A stretch of 64,000 nt of DNA from Flaviaestuariibacter flavus (lineage in GTDB: Bacteria > Bacteroidota > Bacteroidia > Chitinophagales > Chitinophagaceae), in contig NZ_SJZI01000011.1 of assembly GCF_004337505.1 (NCBI RefSeq), forward strand, positions 8,300-72,299, in the 5' to 3' direction. Made by a program: the position numbers and the translations under genes. Each line of letters begins with the position of its first letter. The stretch's first letter is position 1. Below are positions 35,201 to 43,043 of this stretch, one piece after another. The notes under the pieces are model-generated. The model made no database searches. It was given only the letters and a program-made list of their open reading frames with translations, and was not told the origin of the DNA.

Positions 35201-37280
35201 TGTTTACCGTCATCGTCACCTGGTCGGTAGCGGAGCTGCTGGTGACGCAGCTGATACCGGAGGTCATTTCCACGGAGATCACATCGCCCGTTACCAGGGC
35301 AGCATCCGTATACGTAGTGCTGTTGCTGCCTACGTTGCTGCCGTTTTTCTTCCACTGGTAAGTAGCCGTGCCGCCATTGACGGGTGTAGCCGTGAAGGTG
35401 GCGGAACTGCCGGAACAGATTGCTGTGCCGGGGTTGGCGCTTATGGTTACAGAAGGTGTTACTGCGCCGGTAATGGTGACATCGGCCCCGTTATCCGACC
35501 CGTAGAACTGCGGGTTATCGTTGATGACGCGGAAGCGGTACCCGGTACCAGCAGTAAAGCCTGCCGGGATCGTGACGCTGATCGGCGAAACAGTGGCTGC
35601 AGCGCTCACGAGGTTGTCGGTGGTATTGTTGGGGAAAGCGCCGTTGGCGTCGGAGATCTGAACGTAAAAATTGCCGGAGAAGGAGCCGCCGGCCGCAAAC
35701 GACACGTTGAAATTATTGACCGCGGCATTGCAAAGGCCGGCAGGCACGCCACCGGTGACGGAGATCGTGTTGCCGGCGAGGGTGCTGCCGGAACCGTTGC
35801 TGCCAAAGGCGGTGTTTACAGACGCCGAGTTGCGGGCCATCACGTGGAAATTATAAGTGGTGCTGCTTACCAGGCCGGTGATGCTGCTGCCGTTCCACTG
35901 GGCGGCGGTGCGGAACACCGGTGTGGCGCCAAGGGCGCCGTTCAGCTGCACGTAGTTGCCCGAAGCGATTTCCTGGATGGCGTATTCAGTGCCCGCGGGG
36001 TTGGCGTCGGCGCCAAGGTTGATGTCAAGCGTGGTCGTGCTCGCATTGGAGAGCGCCGGTGCGGCCGGTGTGGCGGCGGGCGAAATGAAAGTGGCGTCGC
36101 TGCCGCTGTTGCTGCCGCCGCTGTTCGTAGCGTTGACGCGGAAGTGATAGGTTGTGTTGGGGCTGAGGCTGCTCACCGAAGCCGTAACCGCGGTGCTGCT
36201 GTTGCCGGAGATCGGGCTTTCGATGGCAGTGACAGTGTTGTCATAAGCGGTCGTCAGGCCGTAGTCGAAGCTGACAGTGGTGGAAGCGGTGGCAGGATTC
36301 ACTGTTCCGTTGAGCGTGACTGCGGTAGCGCCATTGGTAACGGTTGCCGTGCCGGTAGTTGCAGCAGGGGCAGTGGTCACCGTCAGCGCCTGGGTGTTGG
36401 AAGCGGCGGCGGCGCCGTTTGTCGTTACGCCAATGTTAACCGACCCACCGGCGGCGATCGCCGAAGCCGGGATCTGGGCGGTGAGTTGCGTTGCCGAATT
36501 CCAGACAGTAGTAACGCCGGTGGTGGATCCGTTTACGGTCACCAGAGAAGAAGATGTGCCCGAGGGGAGGCCGGTTGTATTATTACTGCCGCGCACGAAG
36601 TTGGTGCCGGTAACAACCATACTGAAGGCGCTGCCGCCGGCAGTTACAGATGTCGGGCTGATCCCGGATGTGGTAGGTGTGGCGGGGGTACCGGTGAGTT
36701 TCACGTCATCGATCCTATAACTAGCCGTGGTGGTTGAGTTACGAAAGCGTATATAAAGGGTTGGTGTAGCAATAATCCCTGTAGCAATTGTGTACGCATT
36801 CCAGGAAGCATTTCCTGCCTGGATAAGTGTCAAAGCAGAAAAGTTTGTTCCGTCACTTCCTACTTCTACAATGATACCACCCGAAGCAATCGAGCTCTTA
36901 AGCATGTTGAAAGTAAGTGTCAGCCCGGTAAATCCCTGCGTGCTGATTCCGGAAATCACAAAGTTCTTGCCTGCCGTCGTTGTCAGGAACACGTTACTTC
37001 CAGCACTGGACCCGGTATTGTTCGATGGCGTTGTGGTGCGCAGGTCACCATCACCACCAAATATCAGCCCGGCATTCTGCCATCCGGTATAGCCGGTGAT
37101 GGTTGATGCTGTAGTGGTTCCCATATTTTCCGAAAACAGGGTTACCTGGGCGCAGGCACTTCCTCCTAACAGCAAGAGCACCGGGAGAACCATTTTCCGG
37201 AAACAGGTAGCAAGGAAACGCGACTGCGAAGCAATCGACGCCGGAGCAATGCCGGCGACAGACAAGACAGACTTTGTCAT
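29253..37280 (-). CDS. Giant secreted T9SS surface protein with repeated supermodules
   Basis: 2675 residues. The hydrophobic signal segment VLPVLLLLGGSACA lies at about 31-44; the start at 37280 gives a long n-region, and an ATG at 37193 is an alternative. Each supermodule contains a jelly-roll-like domain (opening LFSENMG...YTGWQNAG, closing LYIRFRNSTTTASYRIDDVKLTG), an IPT/TIG-like domain (ISPTSVTAGGSAFSMVVTGTNF), two fibronectin-III-like domains, a strand-rich CNAAVNNFNVSF domain and Ig-like CSGSSATFTATP..YQWKKNG domains. Supermodules begin near residues 45, 880 and 1728, the last shortened. The C-terminal type A sorting domain (GPNPTSGRAIITLPG to ETIRRQLVKL) marks T9SS export. Surface adhesion is inferred. 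Confidence 0.9.
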   Translation of the reverse strand: MTKSVLSVAGIAPASIASQSRFLATCFRKMVLPVLLLLGGSACAQVTLFSENMGTTTASTITGYTGWQNAGLIFGGDGDLRTTTPSNNTGSSAGSNVFLTTTAGKNFVISGISTQGFTGLTLTFNMLKSSIASGGIIVEVGSDGTNFSALTLIQAGNASWNAYTIATGIIATPTLYIRFRNSTTTASYRIDDVKLTGTPATPTTSGISPTSVTAGGSAFSMVVTGTNFVRGSNNTTGLPSGTSSSLVTVNGSTTGVTTVWNSATQLTAQIPASAIAAGGSVNIGVTTNGAAAASNTQALTVTTAPAATTGTATVTNGATAVTLNGTVNPATASTTVSFDYGLTTAYDNTVTAIESPISGNSSTAVTASVSSLSPNTTYHFRVNATNSGGSNSGSDATFISPAATPAAPALSNASTTTLDINLGADANPAGTEYAIQEIASGNYVQLNGALGATPVFRTAAQWNGSSITGLVSSTTYNFHVMARNSASVNTAFGSNGSGSTLAGNTISVTGGVPAGLCNAAVNNFNVSFAAGGSFSGNFYVQISDANGAFPNNTTDNLVSAAATVSPISVTIPAGFTAGTGYRFRVINDNPQFYGSDNGADVTITGAVTPSVTISANPGTAICSGSSATFTATPVNGGTATYQWKKNGSNVGSNSTTYTDAALVTGDVISVEMTSGISCVTSSSATDQVTMTVNTTPAPPTPTATAGCGSAQLPAIADPGAPLKYYWQGTDANGTRTDSVATDPYQAGGQGTYYLRAYNTTTGCWSASSTSVSTTGLITSAPAISQQPSNISGYAGGNGTFMSTAVNVTGRTWQISTDGGSNWSNLTVSSPYSVSTVGTTTYLAISDLTGLAGNRYRVVYTGNAPCGNVNSSAGTITSVGAAQVQLFLETVGTAGTGGTNVNSYTGWTNGAGLTFSTTNGTDARNTLASSGYAGASGASGIFMGTAGGNTKDFTIANINSSSYTNLVLTFGMLRTNNTTTLDVEVSTNGTDWTLLTFSYPAVTSTFTQITASGIIPAASNLRIRFTKNGTGDVRLDDIRLAGNLLDPTTSAVSPNSVYAGAGNTTITVTGTNFVTGKTAITFNGSTTGVTMGAVTATTASATISSSLLTSVGTAQVGVTVTGALNPSNTQTLSILQSPPAVVTGTATLANGSSTVTLNGTVNAQGADAATSFQYGLDNNYGNSVNAQPNPVTGNTSTAIAADITNLVPNTTYHFRAVGSNSAGTTNGSDATFVSPAAAPLVPGVGNAGVTTLDVTINDPNNPANTEYAILETGSNRYVQANGNLGAAVAWQPAGATAGTWGDNSGNPGTARVNGLSAATQYTFVVIARNSTGVLSAQSGSASATTLAGNSIVINSGVPASICNGAPTNISIYYTVSFTFNDYSSFRVQLSDENGVFPNNTNQNIIGGYFTNTLGNAIANLDVPAGLTPGSAYRFRIVKASNPEFIGADNGFNVRIVAALTPAVSIAANPGSTICSGTPVTFTATPANGGTPAYQWKKNGSAVGSNSATYTDAALANGDDISVVMTSSLGCVTSATATSDVVVTVNSTMAPAAPVAAANPSCGPTTLSAMTDPGSGVNYYWQGTSATGTSTASPATAAYPVAASGTYYVRAYNSNTGCWSSAAGVSVTINPALAVTTQPSNATTIVGNTASITAAAANASGVVWQVNTGSGFSTITDGGNYSGATTSTLSISGTTLTMNGYQYRAVYTGTAPCTTAVSNAATLSVFPTPGTVFAENVGTGTASGTNLGVNTYTGWQNQGVLSFSGSIISSQQADVRTSTPSTGYTGASGNSNVFFGTASGINNRSLVIGNINTTNYSNLVLSFGLNRDNTSNAMTVEVSSDGTNYTPLTFTQPAVSATTWSLITPTGSIPATANLRIRFSKNNTTSFRLDDIKLTGNPATPATTGLTPASIVEGSNGFTLTVNGNNFVPASAVTWNGSSAGITTTFVSSTVLTASIPASLVTNAGPAAVGVSSAGAVSASNTQTFTISPRSITINSLSANTFCNGAVNTFNVAFTSTGTYSGSYYVQLSNAAGTFPANTTDNIISSASTGSPITATLPAAQVPSPSYRVRVVNTAPQVFSTGLPITVNNGDLSVTVAPQDQFLCTAGSATTIHITGGPANGTVDYKVNGGATQTIALDGSGNASIATGALSANVTYTVTSVSSGTCTRASSASATVYVGAIAATTGGNREFCAGVTTPAQTFTGNFPAGTQFTWTVRGGLPIGMNAADTTGTGTAIPSFVTMNATSQQISARVSVIPVVSAPAGCKVNSSEYVIRVNPQPAVQVIGGGDQQVCAGNTTAPIQLQGSQASGMTFRWASSNTAVGTLATGAVGSSSPSIPAFTAQNSSASASIVTTFTITPYLGNCAGSPVTTTLTVNRSVSAITYAGGPSFCGSTGIINPRITGGSGGTYSYVNLGTSTATGLTLDAGTGAVNTLTSTAGNYRVTYIIPGSAASCGGTVTTDISITPNVTVTPYRNLTVCSGQPQTLTFTSPQGGEPGVSWIWSISGANANLLGVALSGTGNTITMTPQNPTASPIRVLVGAKMSIAGGGTYCGSAQTNFYLTVNPCGPVTQIGNTGGGNTAMARTARIPVETAQESGITVGPNPTSGRAIITLPGEMAGKVYSVQVLSQQGVVITRPAQVSGNRHQVDLGGLPAGIYVLQLTDTRSGETIRRQLVKL
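32097..37146 (-). repeat. Two ~2.5-kb tandem coding supermodules
   Basis: Coding for residues ~45-880 and ~880-1728 carries the same domains in the same order, followed from ~32097 downward by a shortened third copy. Approximate boundaries from the recurrent LFxExxG...YTGW openings. Confidence 0.75.
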
Positions 37281-37539
37281 ATCAGCTTTGGTTTAAAACG
37301 TTTTAGAGCGGTATACGGCTGAATGCCGGTTCCACAGGGTCGGTTTTCAGGACGGAGACTGGAAGAAGGTGTCTGTCAGGAGGTTAGAGCAAGCAAAACT
37401 AGGCGTCCCGGGGCAAGCAAAATCCGGGGAAAGATTACCAAATTAAGAATTCCGGCTATACGAAAGCCGGGATGAGAATATTTTTCGAAGAAAAGTGGAT
37501 AAAAAGCGGGAAAAATTCCAGGGTGCTAAGGTTCTGACG

Positions 37540-37950
37540 TTAGTCCTGGGCCGACGCATCTTTTGCCGCCGGTATTTTTTCGGGTGCCAGCAGCACCGTC
37601 AGCAGCATCAGGAGGCTCAGCACCGGGAGCGCCCAGAGGGCCCATTGCTTTTCGGGGCATTCGCCCCCTTCGCAGGCGCCGATGCGGAGCAGGTTTTTGA
37701 AGGCCCAGGCCACGTTGAAGGCCATAAAAAAGAGGCTAAGGCGCCGCGCCCACACCCGCGGCACAAAAATCAGCACCAGGAAGATGACGGCGAAAATGAG
37801 GTGCAGGTAACCGGGCTTACCGAAGTTGGTGCCCGTGGTGTCCATCCCCGTTATCTCAAGGCCTTTCGAAACGATCCGCACCCAGGGCAGGAAACAGCAC
37901 CAGATCAGGAGAACAGCACAAAGAGCGCCAAGCGGCTTCAGGAATCGCAT
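37540..37950 (-). CDS. Four-helix membrane protein, function unknown
   Basis: 136 residues from MRFLKPLG at 37950; the longer reading frame upstream translates an octamer array and is rejected. Four hydrophobic segments (LGALCAVLLIWCCFLPWV, YLHLIFAVIFLVLIFVP, LSLFFMAFNVAWAF, WALPVLSLLMLLTVLLAP) with a short loop containing ACEGGECPEKQ between helices 3 and 4. Probably an inner-membrane protein. Family not recognised. A TATCTTCG at the -7 position and an ATTACCCC array directly upstream mirror the argS promoter. Confidence 0.75.
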   Translation of the reverse strand: MRFLKPLGALCAVLLIWCCFLPWVRIVSKGLEITGMDTTGTNFGKPGYLHLIFAVIFLVLIFVPRVWARRLSLFFMAFNVAWAFKNLLRIGACEGGECPEKQWALWALPVLSLLMLLTVLLAPEKIPAAKDASAQD

Positions 37951-37960
37951 GGCGCGAAGA

Positions 37961-38009
37961 TAATGTGCTAATGGGGTAATGGGATAATGCGGTAATGGGA
38001 TAAGCGGTA
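37961..38009. repeat. Octamer word array (family A copy 2)
   Basis: Six degenerate octamers on plus: TAATGTGC, TAATGGGG, TAATGGGA, TAATGCGG, TAATGGGA, TAAGCGG(T). ATTACCCC words on the sense strand of the gene at 37540-37950. Confidence 0.85.
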
Positions 38010-38013
38010 ATCC

Positions 38014-38040
38014 GAACCTCTTGAACCTCCTGAAGCTTCC
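38014..38040. repeat. Nonamer word array
   Basis: GAACCTCTT, GAACCTCCT, GAAGCTTCC, directly continuing from the octamer array; words resemble the AGAACCTT array at 61917-61956. Confidence 0.6.
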
Positions 38041-38133
38041 TCCCCGTTTTTCCATTAACGTTAATTAATCTAAGCCCGTGTTAAGCCCTGAAAAAAGGCT
38101 GGCGACCGGCTCCAAATTTGCTTTTAGCGGTGC

Positions 38134-39123
38134 ATGAATAACCGTATCCTATTCCGCCCCTTCGTCCTGCTGTTTGCCCTCCTGGTGGGCGCCGGCGTGA
38201 ATGCCCAGCAGATCGTGATCCGCATCGGCACCCACCCCGGGAGCACCGCGGGAATGCTGAATAACTGGACGCCCACATCCTCGGCGGCGGCCAGCTCGGT
38301 TGCATCCGAAGCACCGTATTATGTGCAGGAGATCATGAATACCGTTGGCCTCAAGCCCAATTTCAAGGTGCAGGCCGCCCGGATCGACAATGCCGCCGCC
38401 GTTATTTATGGCGGGCAGCGCTATATCCTTTACAACCCGACCTTTATCGACGAGCTGGTGCAGCGTACCGGCAACAAGTGGGCTGCCGTGAGCGTACTGG
38501 CCCACGAGATCGGTCACCACCTCGATGGCCACACCGTTACCAGCGCCGGCTCGCAACCCGAGTTGGAGCTGGAAGCCGACGAGTTTTCCGGCCTTGTGCT
38601 GCACCGCATGGGTGCCTCCCTCGCCGACGCCCAGGCTGCCATGCGCACCATCGCTTCCGACGCGGCCACCCGCACCCATCCGGGCCGCAGCGATCGCCTC
38701 ACCGCCATCGCCCGCGGCTGGAACAAAGTGAGCGGCCCCGGTGAAACCACCGATATCGCGAGGGTAATGCAGCAGCCCCTCCCCGCTCCTGCTCAAGGCG
38801 GCACGGCCCAGGCACCGTCCCGTACTTCTACGGTACGCTCGTCAACGGTTCGCGGCAACAGCGGCGGCCTCTCCGACCGCAACATCCTGGGCGTGCTCAC
38901 CTTCACCAACGATCCGCGCGCGCAGTATTATGTAACTACCGGCTATAACGTGGTAAAAGTGCAGCCCAATGGCCTGCAGGTGCTCGGAAAGCTGGCGCGC
39001 AGCAACAGCAGCAACTATCCCTACGTCATTTACGACGACCAGACAAAGCTGCTGGTACATACAAGCGGTGCCGTTGTGTCGCAAAGCGGCCGGACGGTTG
39101 GCAAATTGACGCCAAGAGCCTAG
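38134..39123 (+). CDS. Exported M48-like zinc metallopeptidase
   Basis: 329 residues with signal peptide MNNRILFRPFVLLFALLVGAGVNAQ. The zinc motif HEIGHH is at residues 124-129 (ligands His124 and His128, catalytic Glu125), and ELEADEF (145-151) supplies the third ligand and Asp as in M48/BepA-like peptidases. The peptidase region is compact (about 60-200) and lacks membrane helices, unlike HtpX. A Pro/Ala/Ser/Thr linker (about 210-250) leads to a C-terminal domain of ~75 residues (NILGVLTFTNDPRAQYYVTTGYNVVKV). Likely a soluble periplasmic or surface protease; substrate unknown. Ends at a strong terminator shared with tex. Confidence 0.85.
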   Translation: MNNRILFRPFVLLFALLVGAGVNAQQIVIRIGTHPGSTAGMLNNWTPTSSAAASSVASEAPYYVQEIMNTVGLKPNFKVQAARIDNAAAVIYGGQRYILYNPTFIDELVQRTGNKWAAVSVLAHEIGHHLDGHTVTSAGSQPELELEADEFSGLVLHRMGASLADAQAAMRTIASDAATRTHPGRSDRLTAIARGWNKVSGPGETTDIARVMQQPLPAPAQGGTAQAPSRTSTVRSSTVRGNSGGLSDRNILGVLTFTNDPRAQYYVTTGYNVVKVQPNGLQVLGKLARSNSSNYPYVIYDDQTKLLVHTSGAVVSQSGRTVGKLTPRA

Positions 39124-39141
39124 TGCTTCAGGCTCATTATG

Positions 39142-39170
39142 ACAAAGGGGCCCCGGCGGGGCCCCTTTGT
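39142..39170. terminator. Bidirectional terminator
   Basis: Perfect 13-bp stem ACAAAGGGGCCCC / GGGGCCCCTTTGT between the convergent metallopeptidase gene and tex. Confidence 0.85.
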
Positions 39171-39195
39171 GCAAACGCATCCGCGCAACAGCAGG

Positions 39196-41445
39196 TTACT
39201 TCTTGAACTTACTCTGGAGACTCGCCAGCTTATCGGCAAAGCTCTCCTCTTTTTGCGGCGCCTTGTTTGCGGGCGCCGGCTTGCTGAAGTTCTTTGCAGG
39301 ACGCGCCTCGTTTTTCTGCGGTGCCGCGGTCTTCATCGTAAGGGCGATGCGCTTACGGGCTACATCTACCTCGCTAACCGTTACCTGTACTTTCTGACCA
39401 AGCTTCACCACCTGGTTGGGATCGCTGACAAAGCGGTTGCTCAGCTGCGACACGTGCACGAGGCCGTCCTGCTTCACACCGATATCCACGAAGGCACCAA
39501 AGGCCGTGATATTGGTAACGATGCCCGGCACCTGCATGCCCGGCGTTACGTCCTCGATGCTCTTGATCGTTTCCTCGAAGCGAAACTCTTCCACCACGCC
39601 GCGCGGGTCGCGGCCCGGCTTTTCAAGCTCCTTGAGGATATCATCGATGGTATAAGTACCTACCGTTTCATTCACATACTTCTTGCGGTCGATCTGCTTG
39701 CGGAGCTCCGACTTTCTGATCAGGTCTTCGAGCGTCGCCTGGAGGTCCGTCGCCATCTGTGATACAAGCCCATAGCGTTCCGGGTGCACCGACGAATTGT
39801 CGAGCGGGTTTTCCGAGCCGGGGATGCGCAGGAAGCCTGCGCACTGCTCGAAAGACTTCGGCCCCATCAGCGGTACTTTCTTCAGTTCGTCGCGGCTTTT
39901 AAAGGGTCCGTTCTGGTTGCGGTACGCTACAATGTTGCCGGCCAGCGTTGTAGAAATACCGGACACGTATTGCAACAGGTGCTTCGATGCCGTGTTAACG
40001 TCAACCCCCACGAAGTTCACGGCGCTTTCCACCACGCGGTCGAGGGCGCTCTTGAGCTTCACCTGGTTCACGTCGTGCTGGTACTGCCCCACCCCGATCG
40101 ATTTGGGATCGATCTTCACGAGCTCGCTGAGCGGATCCAGCAAGCGGCGGCCGATGGAGATCGCGCCGCGCACCGTTACGTCCTGGTCGGGAAACTCTTC
40201 CCGTGCCACCTCAGAAGCGCTGTAGATCGAAGCGCCGCTTTCGTTTACCTGGAAGATGCTTACCGGCTTGCCGAAGTCGATGCTGCGCACCAGCGCCTCG
40301 GTTTCGCGGCCGGCGGTGCCGTTGCCGATACCGATCGCCTCGATCTCGTATTTCTGTACCAGGTATTTGAGCTCGTGCACCGCGTTGTCGCTTTGGTGCA
40401 GGTAAATGACGGTATGATGCTGCAATGCACCCTGCGCGTCGAGACAAACTGTTTTGCAACCGGTGCGATAACCCGGGTCGAGGGCCAGCACACGCTTGGA
40501 TCCCAGCGGCGAGGCCAGGAGCAACTGGCGCAGGTTTTCGGTAAACACCGCGATCGCTTCCTCGTCGGCTTTATTCTTGCTCGCCATGCGAAACTCATTT
40601 TCGATCGAAGGCTTCAGCAGGCGGTTGTAGGAATCTTCCAGCGCGCGGCGCACTTCGGCGGCCGCAGGTCCCGATCCTTTCACGAACTGGCGGTCCAGTA
40701 GTTCTACGGCGGTGGTCTTGTCTACGGTAAGGTCCATCAGCAGGTAACCATCTTTTTCACCGCGGCGGATGGCCAGGATGCGGTGCGACGGGCTCTTCTC
40801 CAGCGAGCCGCTGAATTCGAAATAGTCACGGTATTTCTGCGCCTCCGGCTCGTCCTTCTTCGACTCCAGTACTTTCGAAACAACGGTAGCCGTTTCGGTA
40901 AACAGTTTGCGGATGCCGGCACGGGCTTCCTCGGTTTCGCTAACCCATTCGGCGATGATATCGCGGGCGCCCTGCAGGGCTTCTTTTGTGTCCTTCACCT
41001 GGTCGTTGAGGAAGGCGGCAGCCAGCTCGTCCAGGTTCAGATCGCCTTCCTGCGCAAAGAGCTTCTGCGCCAGCGGTTCGAGGCCTTTCTCGATTGCCTG
41101 CGTGGCGCGCGTCTTGCGCTTCGGCTTATACGGGAGGTAGATGTCTTCAAGCTCGGTGGCACTGAAGCACTCGTCGATCCGCTTTTGCAGCTCCGGGGTG
41201 AGCTTGCCCAGGTCGCCGATGGTCTTGAGCACCGTTTCCTTGCGCTTCACGAGTTCGTTGAAATAGCCGATCTCCTCCACCACGTTCCCGATCTGCACTT
41301 CGTCGAGACCGCCGGTGGCTTCCTTGCGGTAACGGGCCATAAAGGGGATGGTGGCGCCTTCGGCGAGCATGCCGTCAACGGCGGTGATCTGTTTGGTGGC
41401 CAGGGAAAGCTTCCCGGCAATTTGCTGGATATACTTCGGTTCCAT
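39196..41445 (-). CDS. tex: Tex family RNA-binding transcription accessory protein
   Basis: 749 residues. N-terminal helical domain (MEPKYIQQIAGKLSLATKQITAVDGML, FMARYRKEATGGLDEVQI), the YqgF/RuvC-like fold (LALDPGYRTGCKTVCLD near residue 320), a helix-hairpin-helix region (SGISTTLAGNIVAYRNQNGPFKSRDELKKVPLMGPKSFEQCAGFLRI) and a C-terminal S1 domain (GMQVPGIVTNITAFGAFVDIGVKQDGLVHVSQLS). A short basic Pro/Ala/Lys tail follows the S1 domain. Bacterial Spt6 relative that binds nucleic acid; it is linked to transcription and RNA processing. Start ATG 41445 fits a TACCTTTG box 26 bp upstream. Confidence 0.95.
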   Translation of the reverse strand: MEPKYIQQIAGKLSLATKQITAVDGMLAEGATIPFMARYRKEATGGLDEVQIGNVVEEIGYFNELVKRKETVLKTIGDLGKLTPELQKRIDECFSATELEDIYLPYKPKRKTRATQAIEKGLEPLAQKLFAQEGDLNLDELAAAFLNDQVKDTKEALQGARDIIAEWVSETEEARAGIRKLFTETATVVSKVLESKKDEPEAQKYRDYFEFSGSLEKSPSHRILAIRRGEKDGYLLMDLTVDKTTAVELLDRQFVKGSGPAAAEVRRALEDSYNRLLKPSIENEFRMASKNKADEEAIAVFTENLRQLLLASPLGSKRVLALDPGYRTGCKTVCLDAQGALQHHTVIYLHQSDNAVHELKYLVQKYEIEAIGIGNGTAGRETEALVRSIDFGKPVSIFQVNESGASIYSASEVAREEFPDQDVTVRGAISIGRRLLDPLSELVKIDPKSIGVGQYQHDVNQVKLKSALDRVVESAVNFVGVDVNTASKHLLQYVSGISTTLAGNIVAYRNQNGPFKSRDELKKVPLMGPKSFEQCAGFLRIPGSENPLDNSSVHPERYGLVSQMATDLQATLEDLIRKSELRKQIDRKKYVNETVGTYTIDDILKELEKPGRDPRGVVEEFRFEETIKSIEDVTPGMQVPGIVTNITAFGAFVDIGVKQDGLVHVSQLSNRFVSDPNQVVKLGQKVQVTVSEVDVARKRIALTMKTAAPQKNEARPAKNFSKPAPANKAPQKEESFADKLASLQSKFKK

Positions 41446-41471
41446 TCGCTGCAGTGTCTTTTGTAGGGCGG

Positions 41472-41479
41472 CAAAGGTA
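41472..41479 (-). promoter_or_regulatory. -7 promoter box of tex
   Basis: TACCTTTG on the minus strand (TAnnTTTG), followed by CCGCCC. Palindromic element C1 begins 12 bp further upstream. Confidence 0.55.
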
Positions 41480-41491
41480 GGCTGCGCGGGC

Positions 41492-41605
41492 GAGAGAAAG
41501 ACCGCAGATTTATTATGATCTGTTATGATTTACGCGGATGTTGGTACCGATATCCGCGTTAATCATAAACAGGCTGCGCGTTCCGCTCGCGGAACCAGCG
41601 TTCCT
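41492..41605. repeat. Palindromic intergenic element, family C copy 1
   Basis: About 115 bp: GAGAGAAAGACCGCAG, TTATGATC, TTATGATTTACGCGGATG, then CATCCGCG-like and AATCATAA words inverted, ending GCGTTCCTTCCC. Shares the order and spacing of words with 44289-44414 and 47503-47627. Confidence 0.85.
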
Positions 41606-41608
41606 TCC

Positions 41609-42946
41609 CTACCGCTGCCGCAGCTCGTCGCTGAACAGTGAGCTCACCCGCGACGCCCCGATCAGCTCGTCGGCCTGGGCACCGAAAGGACGGTAGTAAA
41701 CGAGCACGATATAGCTGTTCTCGGTCGACCAGTTATTGCCCTCGGTGGCCTCGAAGTCCGGGTAGCCGCCTTTTCCACTCGGAAGGGTCATGTACTGGTA
41801 GTTATAATAGCCCTGCTTCAGATAAAGGGTGGCTTCATAGACGCCCTTGTCGGAATTGAACGTCATCAGGCCATCTCCATCCTGCGCATAATTGGTCAGC
41901 TCGCCGAATACATACACGTCGCGCCCCTCGATGGCCTGCCCCCCGGGCGGCTGGAAGCGGAAATGGACGGCGCCGTACTCGGTTTGCCAGAACGGGTTGA
42001 GGCCTTCCATCGACTCGATGGAGTAAGCGCCGTTAAGATCGCGATAGTAAACCCGCATCTGGCCGTTGCGGGGCGCATCCGGCCGCATGTAGATTTGGGT
42101 GGTATCGGCGCGGGTGTTGATCGACTCCACGCGGTCGCTCATAAGACGCAGGCTGCGGATATCGGCCCATCGCCATTCCATGCCGGCGGGAATGCCGGTG
42201 AGCGTTTCATCGCTGTACTCGTAATAATTGCCCCGGTAAATGGTGGGCCGGTTAAACTGCAGGGAGGTTGCCCAGTTGTTATTCTGCAGCACCACCACTT
42301 TGAGGTCCTGCGGGCCCATGAGGCGCACGCGCCGCTCGTCGGGCGTAACCCCGATGAACAGCTTCTGGTGGGTGCGGAAGTAGCGCGCATTATAAGGCTG
42401 CTGCACCTGCACCGCCACCACGGCCTTGTTGTCGGTAACCACGAATCGCTTTGAAAAGGCAAGCTGCGAGGTATCGCCGTTGATGAACACCTTCAGCAGG
42501 TAGTTGCCCGAGCGGGAAGGCGCGCAGTTGCGGTCGGGAACCGAGGCCTGGTAATGCGTGTAACGCGTCGAGGTCATCGACGACTGCCGGTAGTTGGTGA
42601 TCCGCACGTTGCGGAAACCCTGGGTGTATTCGAATGGATTGAGAATGCTCGGCGACCAGTCGGCGTTGCAGAGCTGGAAGGCGTAATAATAATTCTTTAC
42701 GTCGGCATCGAGGTCGTCGAAGTGAAGTTCCAGGCCCTCTGCCGAGTTGAGTGCATACATCGGGAAAGAGGTCTGGTCGCCGGGGCGGTAGAGCTTGACG
42801 CTGTGGATATCACCCACATAGCCGGAAGGATCTCTGATCTCGGATCTCCGATCTCGGATCTCAGGGTGAAGACCTCCGGTTTTCCCACTAGCGAAAACCG
42901 GTACGAGGGAAAGGGAACTTATCAGGAAAAGGATAATACGTTTCAT
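41609..42946 (-). CDS. Type IX secretion system plug-family protein (DUF5103)
   Basis: 445 residues from MKRIILFLISSLSLVPVFA at 42946; upstream codons are a shadow frame. A beta-rich N-terminal region (DIHSVKLYRPGDQTSFPMYALNSAEGLELHFDDLDADVKNYYYAFQLCNADWSPS) typical of DUF5103, NRNCAPSRSGNYLLKVF, and a C-terminal Ig-like part (VYVFGELTNYAQDGDGLMTFNSDKGVYEATLYLKQGYYNYQY). The plug protein of flavobacteria closes the lateral side of the SprA translocon; that role is inferred by family. Residues 29-40 (EIRDRRSEIRDP) are encoded by an inserted heptamer array and lie just after the signal peptide. Divergent from the permease gene at 43044. Confidence 0.88.
   Translation of the reverse strand: MKRIILFLISSLSLVPVFASGKTGGLHPEIRDRRSEIRDPSGYVGDIHSVKLYRPGDQTSFPMYALNSAEGLELHFDDLDADVKNYYYAFQLCNADWSPSILNPFEYTQGFRNVRITNYRQSSMTSTRYTHYQASVPDRNCAPSRSGNYLLKVFINGDTSQLAFSKRFVVTDNKAVVAVQVQQPYNARYFRTHQKLFIGVTPDERRVRLMGPQDLKVVVLQNNNWATSLQFNRPTIYRGNYYEYSDETLTGIPAGMEWRWADIRSLRLMSDRVESINTRADTTQIYMRPDAPRNGQMRVYYRDLNGAYSIESMEGLNPFWQTEYGAVHFRFQPPGGQAIEGRDVYVFGELTNYAQDGDGLMTFNSDKGVYEATLYLKQGYYNYQYMTLPSGKGGYPDFEATEGNNWSTENSYIVLVYYRPFGAQADELIGASRVSSLFSDELRQR
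42828..42862. repeat. Heptamer array inside a coding sequence (family B copy 2)
   Basis: Five contiguous heptamers on plus: GGATCTC, TGATCTC, GGATCTC, CGATCTC, GGATCTC. Falls within the T9SS plug gene, encoding residues 29-40. Confidence 0.9.
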
Positions 42947-43043
42947 ATCGGGGCGTTCTATTGCGGGTGCCTTTATCTTTACCGCGTTGATCCAGAAGAC
43001 GCGCTCAGGCGCCCGATGGTTCCCGAAGAAACGAAAAAACACT

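Noticed and set aside
34842-36737. 631-codon plus-strand frame inside the 2675-residue gene
   Set aside because: Same reason: antisense of Thr/Ala/Gly-rich repeat coding.
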